Part shown: one piece after another, positions 27,955-35,620 of the stretch
How positions within the stretch are numbered: the first letter of the stretch is position 1
How the letters are laid out: each line of letters opens with the position of its first letter
Source of the DNA: Sphingomonas sp. SORGH_AS_0879
Lineage (GTDB): Bacteria; Pseudomonadota; Alphaproteobacteria; Sphingomonadales; Sphingomonadaceae
NCBI RefSeq assembly: GCF_030819175.1
Contig: NZ_JAUTBJ010000002.1
Span: 1,808,001-1,872,000, forward strand
DNA: 64,000 nucleotides
Direction: 5' to 3'
Notes under the pieces: model-generated
Told to the model about the DNA's origin: nothing
Databases searched by the model: none
The model's input: the letters and a program-made list of their open reading frames with translations, nothing else
Program-made: the position numbers and the translations under genes

Positions 27955-29184
27955 TCAGCGTCCGGGCAGCTGGCTCATCGGATCGACGGGTGTGCGGCCC
28001 CGGCGCAGTTCGAAATGGAGTTCGGGGCGGTCGGCGAAACCGGTCTGGCCCGACAGCGCCAGCGTCTGTCCGCGCTTCACGCTCTGTCCGCGCTGGACCA
28101 TCAGCTTGGAGGCATGGCCATAGACGCTGGTCCAGCCATCGCCATGTTTGACGATGACCAGGCCGCCCAGCGCCGCGATGCCGTCGCCGACATAGGCGAC
28201 CACGCCGTCCGCCGTGGCTTTGATCGGGGTGCCGATGGGCACGGCGATCTTGATGCCGTCATTGCGCTCGCCGCTGGAGCCCGCGCCGAAGCGCTTGATC
28301 ACCTTGCCCTCCACCGGCCAGGCGAAGCCGGAGCGCAACCGGCTGGGGGCCGCGACCACGGCGGTCGGCGGCAGGACGCGGGCGGGCGTCGCGCTGGGCT
28401 TGGCGGGGGCCTGGTTGGTCGCGAGCGCGGGTTCGCCGCCGGTCAGGATGTCGTCCACGTCGAGCGTGAAGGCCGCCGCCCGCTCCGCCGCGCTGCTGGT
28501 GACGGGCGTGCCCGTGGCAGTGGTGCCGGGGATGAGGATGCGTTGGCCCGCGCGCAGCACATAGGGTTCGGCCAGCGCATTCGCCTCGACGATGCGTGAC
28601 CAGGGCACGCCATAAGCCCGCGCGATCGCGATGCCGCTCTCGCCTGACCGGACCAGATGATAGCGCCCGGCGGGGATGGTCAGCCGCTGCCCCGCGCGGA
28701 TGAGGAAGGGAGCGCTCAAGCCGTTGGCGCGCGCGATCGCCTCCGACCCCGCGCCCGTCCGGTCCGCCACGCCGCGCAGCGTGTCGCCCGGCTGGACGAC
28801 ATAGACGGAGGCGGGAATTTCCTTCGCATCCGGCGCGACGGGGCGGATTTCCCAGGAAGGGCGCGGCGCGGGCAGGCTGGACACCGGCTCCTTGATGGGC
28901 GCGACGACGGGGGGCGTCGTTGCAATAGGCGGTGCGGTACGGCGCGGCGTCGCGGGCACCGAGCGGCGGATGGGTGCGCGAGGCGCGACCTTGCGGGGCG
29001 CGGGCGTCGCCACGGCTTGTGGCGTGGCGGGGCTGGCCATGGCCGGTGCGGGCAGCGGCGTGGCCGGCGGCGACGGAGCGACGGGCTCGCTCGCGGCCAT
29101 GGGCGGCTCCATATGGGGGATGCAGGCCGACAGCAGCAGCGAGGCCCCGATGACGCCCGCCACGGGCCCGAAACTCCGATTCAC
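27955..29184 (-). CDS. NlpD-like lipoprotein with two LysM domains and a degenerate LytM (M23) domain
   Basis: About 409 residues. The lipobox is LLSAC and a Pro/Ala-rich linker follows. The first LysM is YVVQPGDTLRGVADRTGAG; the second is YHLVRSGESGIAIARAYGV. The C-terminal M23 fold has lost zinc-site residues: NDGIKIAVP stands where HxGxD is expected and ELHFELR where HxHFE is expected, although YGH remains. This matches E. coli NlpD, which activates amidases instead of cutting peptidoglycan. GTG 29184 is chosen because GGGGGGA precedes it and it avoids overlap with surE. It lies downstream of serS-surE, as nlpD does near surE in E. coli. Confidence 0.88.
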   Translation of the reverse strand: MNRSFGPVAGVIGASLLLSACIPHMEPPMAASEPVAPSPPATPLPAPAMASPATPQAVATPAPRKVAPRAPIRRSVPATPRRTAPPIATTPPVVAPIKEPVSSLPAPRPSWEIRPVAPDAKEIPASVYVVQPGDTLRGVADRTGAGSEAIARANGLSAPFLIRAGQRLTIPAGRYHLVRSGESGIAIARAYGVPWSRIVEANALAEPYVLRAGQRILIPGTTATGTPVTSSAAERAAAFTLDVDDILTGGEPALATNQAPAKPSATPARVLPPTAVVAAPSRLRSGFAWPVEGKVIKRFGAGSSGERNDGIKIAVPIGTPIKATADGVVAYVGDGIAALGGLVIVKHGDGWTSVYGHASKLMVQRGQSVKRGQTLALSGQTGFADRPELHFELRRGRTPVDPMSQLPGR

Positions 29185-29206
29185 CCCAAGTCCCCCCAGA
29201 CCATGT

Positions 29207-29971
29207 TCAGCGATATGCCGCGCCGAGCATAGCAAGCGACGCAGCGTGCGTCAGGTCGAGATGCAGCGGCGTGACGGAGATGCAATCCTCGGCTATCGCA
29301 TCCAGATCGGTGTCGTCCCCCGGCTGATGCGGCAGGCGACCCAGCGCCAGCCAGTAATAATCATATCCGCGCGGATCGCTTCGCCGCTCCAGCTTGGCCC
29401 GGCCATAATCGCGCAGGCCCTGTCGGGTGGCGCGGATGCCCTTTACCGCTTCCGGCGCGACCGGCGGGAAGTTGATGTTGACCAATGTCCGGGGCCCGAA
29501 ATCCATGGTCAGCAACGGACGCAACACCCGCTCGCCCCAAGCCTCCGCCGTGGCGAAGGACACCGCGTCGCCGACCCCCTGAACCGCATAACGCTGGCTG
29601 AGCGCGATCGAGCGGATGCCCGCCAGCGCACCTTCCATCGCGGCAGAGACCGTCCCGGAATAGAACACGTCCTCGCCCAGATTGGCGCCGCGATTGACCC
29701 CCGACAGGATCAGGTCGGGCTTCCGGTCCGCCATCACCTCGCCCAGCGCCATCAACACCGAATCGGTCGGCGTGCCGGTGACGGCGAAGCGCCGTTCGCC
29801 GAACTGGCGCAGCCGCATCGGCCGGGTCAGGGTCAGCGAACGGCTGGTCCCCGACTGGTCCTCGGCGGGCGCGATGATCCAGACATCGTCCGACAGCGTC
29901 GCCGCGATCCGCTCCAGCGCGGCAAGGCCGGGTGCGTGATAGCCATCGTCATTGGTGAGCAGGATGCGCAT
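29207..29971 (-). CDS. surE: 5'/3'-nucleotidase SurE
   Basis: A 254-residue survival protein and metal-dependent nucleotidase. The metal site starts [10 protein letters not shown] (residues 7-10), with SGTSRSLTLTRP and SGVNRGANLGEDVFYSGTVSAAMEG downstream; these are the family's signature blocks. Its ATG overlaps the serS stop by one base (TGATG). The nlpD-like gene follows after 22 bp, so the three genes form one operon. Confidence 0.95.
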   Translation of the reverse strand: MRILLTNDDGYHAPGLAALERIAATLSDDVWIIAPAEDQSGTSRSLTLTRPMRLRQFGERRFAVTGTPTDSVLMALGEVMADRKPDLILSGVNRGANLGEDVFYSGTVSAAMEGALAGIRSIALSQRYAVQGVGDAVSFATAEAWGERVLRPLLTMDFGPRTLVNINFPPVAPEAVKGIRATRQGLRDYGRAKLERRSDPRGYDYYWLALGRLPHQPGDDTDLDAIAEDCISVTPLHLDLTHAASLAMLGAAYR

Positions 29972-31248
29972 CAGCGCGGCTCCAGCACCGCCTGTCCGCC
30001 GAGATAGGGGCGAAGCGCCTCGGGCACGACGACCGAGCCGTCGGCCTGCTGATAATTCTCGATCACCGCGACCAGGGTGCGACCCACCGCCAGGCCGGAG
30101 CCGTTGAGCGTATGGACGAAGCGCGTCCCCTTGCCTTCGGTCGGGCGATAGCGGGCCATCATCCGCCGCGCCTGGAAATCGGTGCAGGTCGAGCAGGACG
30201 AAATCTCGCGATACCGCGCCTGTCCGGGCAGCCAGACCTCCAGGTCAAAGGTCCGCGCCGCCGAGAAGCCCATGTCGCCGGTGCACAGCAGCATCCGGCG
30301 ATAGGGCAGGCCCAGCGCCTCCAGCACGCCCTCGGCGGCGGCGGTCATCCGCTCATGCTCGGTGTCCGACTGGTCGGGGGTGGTGATCGACACCATCTCG
30401 ACTTTGTCGAACTGGTGCTGGCGGATCAGGCCGCGCGTGTCCCGTCCCGCCGCGCCCGCTTCCGACCGGAAACAGGGGGTCAGCGCGGTGAAGCGCAGCG
30501 GCAGCTCCGCCTCCGACAGGATCGATTCGCGCACGATGTTGGTCAGCGACACCTCGGCAGTGGGGATCAGCCAGCGGCCATCGGTGGTGCGGAACAGGTC
30601 TTCCGCGAACTTCGGCAACTGGCCGGTCCCGAAGGCGACCTCGTCCCGGACCAGCAGCGGCGGCTGGACCAGCTCGAAGCCGTTCTCTTCCGTCATCTTG
30701 TCGAGCATGAACTGGCCGAGTGCCCGCGACAGCCGCGCCATGGCCCCGCGCAGCAACGTGAAGCGCGCGCCCGACAGCGCCACGCCGGTCTCGAAATCCA
30801 TGCCCAGCGCCGGGGCGATCGCGTCATGCTCGCGCGCCGCGAAGGCGAAGGCGGTCGGCTCGCCCTTCTGGTGGACCAGCGCATTGTCATGCTCGTCCGC
30901 GCCCTCGGGCACATCGGCGGCGGGCAGGTTGGGGATGGCGGCGAGCGCGGTGTTCAGCTCCGCCTCGATTTGGCGTTCCTGCTCTTCCAACTCGGGCAGC
31001 CTGGCCTTGAGCGAGGCGACCTCGTCCATCAGCGCCTGTGCGCGTGCCTCGTCGCGCGCCGCCTTGGCCTGGCCGATCTGCTTGGACAGGTCATTGCGGC
31101 GGGTCTGCGCCGCTTGCGCTTCGGCGACGATCGCGCGGCGGCGCTCGTCGATCGCGATCAGGCTCTCGGCCAGGGGATCGGCGCCCCGCTTGGCAAGGCG
31201 TGCGTCGAAGGCGGCGGGGTCGTCCCGGATCAGGCGGATGTCGTGCAT
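29971..31248 (-). CDS. serS: Serine--tRNA ligase
   Basis: A 425-residue class II synthetase. The N-terminal long antiparallel coiled coil (about 25-110) is rich in Lys, Gln and Glu, as needed to hold tRNA-Ser. The catalytic core shows motif 2 [40 protein letters not shown], and motif 3 [20 protein letters not shown]. It is the first gene of the serS-surE-nlpD-like operon and divergent from the host-attachment gene. Confidence 0.97.
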   Translation of the reverse strand: MHDIRLIRDDPAAFDARLAKRGADPLAESLIAIDERRRAIVAEAQAAQTRRNDLSKQIGQAKAARDEARAQALMDEVASLKARLPELEEQERQIEAELNTALAAIPNLPAADVPEGADEHDNALVHQKGEPTAFAFAAREHDAIAPALGMDFETGVALSGARFTLLRGAMARLSRALGQFMLDKMTEENGFELVQPPLLVRDEVAFGTGQLPKFAEDLFRTTDGRWLIPTAEVSLTNIVRESILSEAELPLRFTALTPCFRSEAGAAGRDTRGLIRQHQFDKVEMVSITTPDQSDTEHERMTAAAEGVLEALGLPYRRMLLCTGDMGFSAARTFDLEVWLPGQARYREISSCSTCTDFQARRMMARYRPTEGKGTRFVHTLNGSGLAVGRTLVAVIENYQQADGSVVVPEALRPYLGGQAVLEPR

Positions 31249-31337
31249 GGGGGCGAGGCTATGGCCTCCGCTCCGCCGTCACGCAACCCGTGCCGAAGCC
31301 TCCGCGTTATCCCCCTGCAAAGAGAAGGAGAAACGCG

Positions 31338-31853
31338 ATGCAGGTACCGCATAACAGTTTCGTGCTGGTCGTCGATGGCCGCAAGAGCCTGTTCTTCCGC
31401 AACGAAGGCGACGCCGAATATCCCAATCTGGTCGTCGAACACGCGGTCGAGCATCCCAATCCCGCCGACCGCGACCAGAAGACCGATAGCGCGGGTTCCG
31501 CCTCCTCGACACAGAGCGGTGCCGGTGCGCCCGCCATCGCGCAGGGCGGATCGAATCAGGCCGGCGGCGGCGGGCAGGGTGCGCAGTTTGCCGCTTCGCG
31601 CGGGTCGATGGGCGAAACCGACTATCACCAGCAGGAGGAGGATCGCTTCGCCGCCGAAACCGCCGACATGCTGAAGCGCCGCGCGCTCGCCAACGAGTTC
31701 GAGGCGCTGATCGTCGTCGCACCGCCCAAGACGCTGGGCGAGTTGCGCAAGCATTATCACAAGACGGTCGAGGATCGGCTGGTCGGCGAACTGGCCAAGG
31801 ACCTGACCGGTCATCCGGTGCCCGAGATCGAGGCCGCGCTGCAAAAGGCGTAA
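31338..31853 (+). CDS. Host-attachment family (baeRF-type) protein
   Basis: 171 residues. MQVPHNSFVLVVDGRKSLFFRN at the start, a Gly/Ser/Gln-rich loop (about 50-90), then EEDRFAAETADMLKRRALANEF, LIVVAPPKTLGELRKHYH and LAKDLTGHPVPEIEAAL. This is the pfam Host_attach pattern, named from Agrobacterium, whose fold has been linked to bacterial relatives of archaeal/eukaryotic release factors (baeRF). The exact role is unknown; a link to ribosomes is inference. AAGGAG precedes the ATG. Confidence 0.85.
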   Translation: MQVPHNSFVLVVDGRKSLFFRNEGDAEYPNLVVEHAVEHPNPADRDQKTDSAGSASSTQSGAGAPAIAQGGSNQAGGGGQGAQFAASRGSMGETDYHQQEEDRFAAETADMLKRRALANEFEALIVVAPPKTLGELRKHYHKTVEDRLVGELAKDLTGHPVPEIEAALQKA

Positions 31854-31884
31854 GGCCCGCCGCACGCGGCGGCGGGGCAGTGGT

Positions 31885-32820
31885 TCAGGCGGGCTTGGCC
31901 TTGGTCAGGCGCCGCCGGATCACCAGCGCCGCCGCCGCGCCGCCGAACAACAGCACCATCGGCGGTGCCGGAACCGGCGTGGGTGGCGGCGTATGGTCAT
32001 TGCCCGAAGACGATGCGCTGCTCGCCGATGATGCGCTCGACGCCGAGGATGTGCTGGAGGCGGACGAGGCCGAACTGGCCGACGAACCGTTGGACGACCA
32101 GCCGTCGCTACTCGATCCATAGCCGCTCGACGAGGCCGAGGATGCGGACGACGCCGAGGATGCGCTCGACGCGCTCGAAGAACTGACATTGCCCGACGAG
32201 GAACTGGTCGAGGACACATTCCCCGAGGAGGTCGACGACCCTCCGGTGGATGATGTCGAAGAGACGTTGCCGCTCGACGAGGTGCTCGACACATTGCCCG
32301 AGGACGAGGTGCTGCTGACCCCGCCGGTCGAGGTGGACGAGCCGCCCGAACCGCCCGATGCCGAGGAGGTGGAGGTCGAACCGCCGCTGCTGGTCGAGGA
32401 GATGACGATGCTCCCGCTCGACCCGCCGCCACCGCCGAACCCGAAGCCCCCGCCAAACCCGCCGCCCCAGCCGCCGCCGAAACCACCCCAGCCGCCGATG
32501 ACGGCGGGGACATAGCCGCCGCCCGTTGCCATGGACGGAGCGGGGGGCAGGGGAACGGGGACGGGGGGGGCTTCGGTCGTGACGGTGATGACGGTGGGTG
32601 GCGGGGTGGTGGTGGTCGTCGTCCGGCGCGTGACGATCCGGCGGGCGGCGCGGGGCGGCGGCGGGCGGTGGACGATCCGCTTCTTCTTCACCTTGGTCTG
32701 CTTGACGAGCGGCGGGCGCTGGGGATGGTCCACCATGTGGACGGCCCCGCCGCCGATCACGGCGCCACCTGCGGCACAGGCCGTCAGTTTCGCCAAGGCC
32801 ATTCGCACTGACATCGTCAC
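31885..32820 (-). CDS. Ser/Gly-rich low-complexity protein with a PEP-CTERM-like anchor
   Basis: 311 residues in four parts. An N-terminal weakly hydrophobic segment (LTACAAGGAVIGGGAVHM); a basic/Pro/Thr linker; a Gly-rich patch (about 105-135); and a long Ser tract (about 136-265) made of SSTSSSGNV- and SSASSAS-type units. The end is PVPAPP, a hydrophobic helix (MVLLFGGAAAALVI) and RRRLTK, the layout of exosortase (PEP-CTERM) sorting tails. Likely exported and possibly O-glycosylated, with roles in surface or extracellular polymer. No exosortase is in the window. The tract also produces open frames on the other strand that are not genes. Confidence 0.8.
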   Translation of the reverse strand: MTMSVRMALAKLTACAAGGAVIGGGAVHMVDHPQRPPLVKQTKVKKKRIVHRPPPPRAARRIVTRRTTTTTTPPPTVITVTTEAPPVPVPLPPAPSMATGGGYVPAVIGGWGGFGGGWGGGFGGGFGFGGGGGSSGSIVISSTSSGGSTSTSSASGGSGGSSTSTGGVSSTSSSGNVSSTSSSGNVSSTSSTGGSSTSSGNVSSTSSSSGNVSSSSASSASSASSASSASSSGYGSSSDGWSSNGSSASSASSASSTSSASSASSASSASSSGNDHTPPPTPVPAPPMVLLFGGAAAALVIRRRLTKAKPA

Positions 32821-32919
32821 ATCCTCAAACCAGGCGGAGGCTCAAACCCGTCGGGGGACGGCGTCGCCGCCAGGCCGCCCGCAGGCCGCCCACACGGCCG
32901 CCATGTGTTCGCCTTTGTC

Positions 32920-32925
32920 ATTATA
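32920..32925 (-). promoter_or_regulatory. Possible -10 box for the Ser-rich gene
   Basis: TATAAT on the minus strand, about 100 bp before the start. The upstream -35 (TTGGAC) is 20 nt away, which is longer than usual. Tentative. The rest of 32821-33117 shows no gene. Confidence 0.3.
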
Positions 32926-33117
32926 GTGACCAAGAAATCCCTAAGGTCCAACCCCGTTGTTCGAAACCGCGTTCAGCTTTGGGATTCGCGCCGGCCGGAT
33001 CGAATCCGGTTCGAACCCTTCCCGCACTTCGGCCGGTGGCGATTCGAGGATCGGGTGTGGAAATAGGCCATCTCGTCCGGCTTTCGTCCATTTCCCGTTC
33101 ACCTCGCAATATTATTA

Positions 33118-33123
33118 TATAAT
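33118..33123 (+). promoter_or_regulatory. Possible -10 box for dksA
   Basis: TATAAT lies inside an AT-rich island (ATTATTATATAAT) that stands out in this GC-rich DNA, 133 bp before the dksA start. No convincing -35 is seen. If used, it gives a leader of about 125 nt containing the hairpin at 33215-33232. Confidence 0.4.
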
Positions 33124-33214
33124 GAGTGTTTACGATGAAATGCCGGTCGCTTGCGGCGGACTGTGGCACCGACTATAGGCGCTCTCGACCATTAGGGGGC
33201 GGCCCCGAGGACAC

Positions 33215-33232
33215 GGTGCGAAGCGTCGCACC
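33215..33232 (+). promoter_or_regulatory. Hairpin in the dksA leader
   Basis: GGTGCGA-AGCG-TCGCACC, a perfect 7-bp stem with a 4-nt loop, ends 23 nt before the dksA ATG. There is no following T run, so an mRNA structure is more likely than a terminator. Confidence 0.5.
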
Positions 33233-33255
33233 GACGGGCCCTTTGGGAGAGTGGT

Positions 33256-33717
33256 ATGGCGACGGTGTTTAATCGCGTGACGGACTCCACCGGGCCGGAT
33301 GTGGCCAACGATATCGATGAAAATTATCGTCCCAGCGCGGACGAGCCTTTCATGAGCCTGAAGCAGCAGGCCTATTTCCGGCGCAAATTGCTGGATTGGA
33401 AGGAATCGATCCAGCGGGAGGCGCAGGGCACCCTGTCGCAGCTTCAGATCGACTCGCTGCGCGAACCCGATCTGACCGATCGCGCGTCGAGCGAGACGGA
33501 CTGGTCGATCGAACTTCGCACTCGCGATCGCCAGCGCAAGCTGATCTCGAAGATCGACGCCGCGCTGCGTCGGCTCGACGAGGGCGAGTACGGCTATTGC
33601 GAAGTCACCGGCGAACCGATCAGCCTGGGTCGGCTGGAAGCCCGGCCCATCGCGACCATGACGGTCGAGGCGCAGGAGCGTCACGAACGGAATGAAAAGG
33701 TTTCCCGCGACGACTGA
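33256..33717 (+). CDS. dksA: RNA polymerase-binding transcription factor DksA
   Basis: 153 residues. DksA acts with ppGpp in the secondary channel of RNA polymerase. The coiled coil spans about 35-105 (FRRKLLDWKESIQREAQG, RDRQRKLISKIDAALRRLDEGEYGY). The zinc-finger region keeps one cysteine only: YCEVTGEPISLGRLEARPIATMTVEAQERHER, whereas E. coli DksA has four. Single-cysteine forms are usual in alphaproteobacteria and are thought to be zinc-independent. GGGAGA precedes the ATG. Confidence 0.93.
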   Translation: MATVFNRVTDSTGPDVANDIDENYRPSADEPFMSLKQQAYFRRKLLDWKESIQREAQGTLSQLQIDSLREPDLTDRASSETDWSIELRTRDRQRKLISKIDAALRRLDEGEYGYCEVTGEPISLGRLEARPIATMTVEAQERHERNEKVSRDD

Positions 33718-33905
33718 CGCATCGCCGCTGCCGGTTTTCGCCCGCACAGCCGGGCGCTGACCGGTGGGGCGCGTCGGCATGGCGCAAACGACTTGCCCCA
33801 TTGGGCGACAATCTGTTGGGCTCATCCTACATTAAGGAATTGGCAAGGCCGTCGCGGGTAACGCATGGTCGGGCTAGAAAAAAACGGGCACCAACGGATT
33901 TCGAT

Positions 33906-34313
33906 ATGGACGCGATGAACCGCGAACCCGGAAACGGGACTCAGATGGTGGAAGACGACGATTCGAACCGGGCTGATCGTACCGGTCGGCGCGACAGCCT
34001 GTTGCTGATGGCGCAGATGACCCTGGCGGGCGATGCCGCACCGCGCGAAGTGCGGGTCCGCAACATCTCCGAGGGCGGATTGATGGCCGAACTGCCCCTC
34101 GCGGTGGAGATCGGCGCGCCGATCACCTTCGATCTGCGGGGCATCGGGCCGGTCGCGGGTCGGGTCGCATGGAGCACCCAGGGACGGGTCGGCGTCGCCT
34201 TCGACCGTCCGATCGATCCCAAGCTGGTCCGCAAGCCGGTCGGCGGCGGCACCACGACGCCGGATTACGCCAAGCCCGCAACGGGATTGCGCACCCGCCC
34301 GTTCAGCTACTGA
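33906..34313 (+). CDS. PilZ domain protein
   Basis: 135 residues from ATG 33906. A disordered acidic N-terminus is followed by a single PilZ domain, with the Arg-rich DRTGRRDSLLL, VRVRNISEGGLMAEL (the N/DxSxxG motif), IGPVAGRVAWSTQGRVGVAFDRPI. PilZ domains bind cyclic-di-GMP or have lost that ability; here the Arg cluster and NISEGG look intact. ATG 33915 or 33945 are alternative starts. An EAL protein at 17-19 kb could act on the same messenger. Confidence 0.85.
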   Translation: MDAMNREPGNGTQMVEDDDSNRADRTGRRDSLLLMAQMTLAGDAAPREVRVRNISEGGLMAELPLAVEIGAPITFDLRGIGPVAGRVAWSTQGRVGVAFDRPIDPKLVRKPVGGGTTTPDYAKPATGLRTRPFSY

Positions 34314-34340
34314 GGGCTATCCGAAATTTTCCTGGGGGAT

Positions 34341-34365
34341 GACCACCGCTCTGGTGGTCGTTTCT
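34341..34365 (+). terminator. Terminator after the PilZ gene
   Basis: GACCACC / GGTGGTC with a 5-nt loop, then GTTTCT. Confidence 0.7.
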
Positions 34366-34471
34366 CACCGATGCACGAGCGGGGCAGGGGCCCTTTCGAC
34401 CCGATCATCCCGACCCCGAAAGCGGGGCCAAAGGCCGCGGCGGGTCCGACGACCCGCGCGGCCAGCCAAGG

Positions 34472-34627
34472 CTATAGGCCTTGCATCTCTTCCTTCAGCT
34501 TCAGCTTCTGCTTCTTGAGATCCGCCAGAATCCGAGTGTCCGGCACGGGACGCTGCGATTCGGCGCTGATCCGCCGATCGAGCGTAGCGTGCTTGGTCTC
34601 CAGGGCCGTTTGATGCGCCGTATACAT
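34472..34627 (-). CDS. YdcH-like (DUF465) micro-protein A
   Basis: 51 residues translated by hand from the minus strand, starting MYTAHQTALETKH and ending LADLKKQKLKLKEEMQGL. The helix, with DRRISAES in the middle and the Lys/Leu-rich coiled-coil end, is the DUF465/YdcH pattern. It starts at CAT 34625-34627 and stops at 34472. It is divergent from a second family member at 34890, with 262 bp between them. The function of the family is unknown. Confidence 0.85.
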   Translation of the reverse strand: MYTAHQTALETKHATLDRRISAESQRPVPDTRILADLKKQKLKLKEEMQGL

Positions 34628-34889
34628 AGGGCTTCAACTCCTGTTCTTGCTGTGGGGAAGGAAGTAAATCATCAAATCGACCATCTGTCCCCCCTCTTTT
34701 TAGCAGAATCGACCGACCGAGCGATTTGGACGGATGACGTGTTGCCGCCCTTCACCATGGGGCGGCAGGCGTGCCGGGGTTCGGCCGCATAACGGCCATT
34801 GCCGTTTATGGGACCGGACCCTAGAGGGGCGGACGGACGCCGGAGTTTCCGGGCGTCGGCTCATCAGGGACCCGTCGGAGGGGAGCAGG

Positions 34890-35087
34890 ATGGACGTCAC
34901 GCTGGCGCGCGCGCGGATCGACATGTTGCGTGTGGAGCATCGCGATCTCGACGATGCCATTTCGGCGCTGTTGATGGCGCCGACCCCCGATCAGTTGCAG
35001 ATCGCCCGCCTCAAGAAGCGCAAGCTGCGGCTGCGCGACGAGCTGGCGGAACTCGAAGATCGGCTGATCCCCGACATCATCGCCTGA
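34890..35087 (+). CDS. YdcH-like (DUF465) micro-protein B
   Basis: 65 residues from ATG 34890, preceded by a strong GGAGGGGAG site. MDVTLARARIDMLRVEHRDLDDAIS, then LQIARLKKRKLRLRDELAELE, the same two-helix DUF465 layout as the gene at 34472 but acidic at its C-terminal end (EDRLIPDIIA). It lies 71 bp upstream of the DUF1465 gene on the same strand and is probably cotranscribed. Confidence 0.85.
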   Translation: MDVTLARARIDMLRVEHRDLDDAISALLMAPTPDQLQIARLKKRKLRLRDELAELEDRLIPDIIA

Positions 35088-35158
35088 ATGCGCCGTATCG
35101 GACATGTTGTCCGACACCGCCACTTGTCAGCGACCCGGCCCCGTGCGAGCGTTCGGCG

Positions 35159-35620
35159 ATGCTGCATTTCACTTTCGACAGCCATTTTCAAAGGCGGCTG
35201 ATCGACAGCCTTTACGCCGAGGCGATGATCCTGGCGGAGGCGTCACGCGGCTATTTCGACGGGATAGGGCGTGAGGAGCGCGACATGCTGGGGCCGGTCC
35301 AGCGCGTAAGTTTCTCGTGTGAATCGCTAAAGGTAACGACCCGGCTGATGCATGTCCTCACCTGGCTGCTGACCCAGCGCGCGGTCGAGGCGGGCGAACT
35401 CCACTGGGCCGAGGCGCGGCTCCCGGCGCGGCGACTGGTCCGTTCGCCCGAATCGGATATGCGGCAGGTCGGCCAACTTCCGCCACGAGCGTTCAGGCTG
35501 ACCCAGGCCAGTATCGACCTGCACGGCCGGGTCGAACGGCTCGACGTGATGGCCGACGGCGCGCTGCGGACAATGAGCCCGGTTCGCCTGCTTCAGGCCC
35601 GGTTGAGCCGCGCCTTCTAA
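35159..35620 (+). CDS. DUF1465 family protein (RcdA-like)
   Basis: 153 residues, mostly helical: DSHFQRRLIDSLYAEAMILAEASRGYFD, then VSFSCESLKVTTRLMHVLTWLLTQRAVEAGE, and a C-terminal basic region (MSPVRLLQARLSRAF). DUF1465 includes Caulobacter RcdA, an adaptor that helps ClpXP degrade CtrA. Whether this homologue has that job is inference. It ends 4 bp inside the convergent nitronate monooxygenase gene. Confidence 0.85.
   Translation: MLHFTFDSHFQRRLIDSLYAEAMILAEASRGYFDGIGREERDMLGPVQRVSFSCESLKVTTRLMHVLTWLLTQRAVEAGELHWAEARLPARRLVRSPESDMRQVGQLPPRAFRLTQASIDLHGRVERLDVMADGALRTMSPVRLLQARLSRAF

Noticed and set aside
32000..32420. Short tandem repeats that could suggest a CRISPR array
   Set aside because: The units are 9-15 bp, in frame and degenerate, with no unique spacers; they encode the Ser tract of the protein at 31885-32820.
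32189..32515. An acidic plus-strand frame of 108 residues
   Set aside because: Antisense of the Ser/Gly tract, where Ser codons read as Asp/Glu/Val; no start signal or domain.
33838..33858. A TTGGCA-N-TCGCGG motif resembling a sigma-54 promoter upstream of the PilZ gene
   Set aside because: The -12 element is poor (no TTGC), and sphingomonads often lack rpoN; too weak to list.
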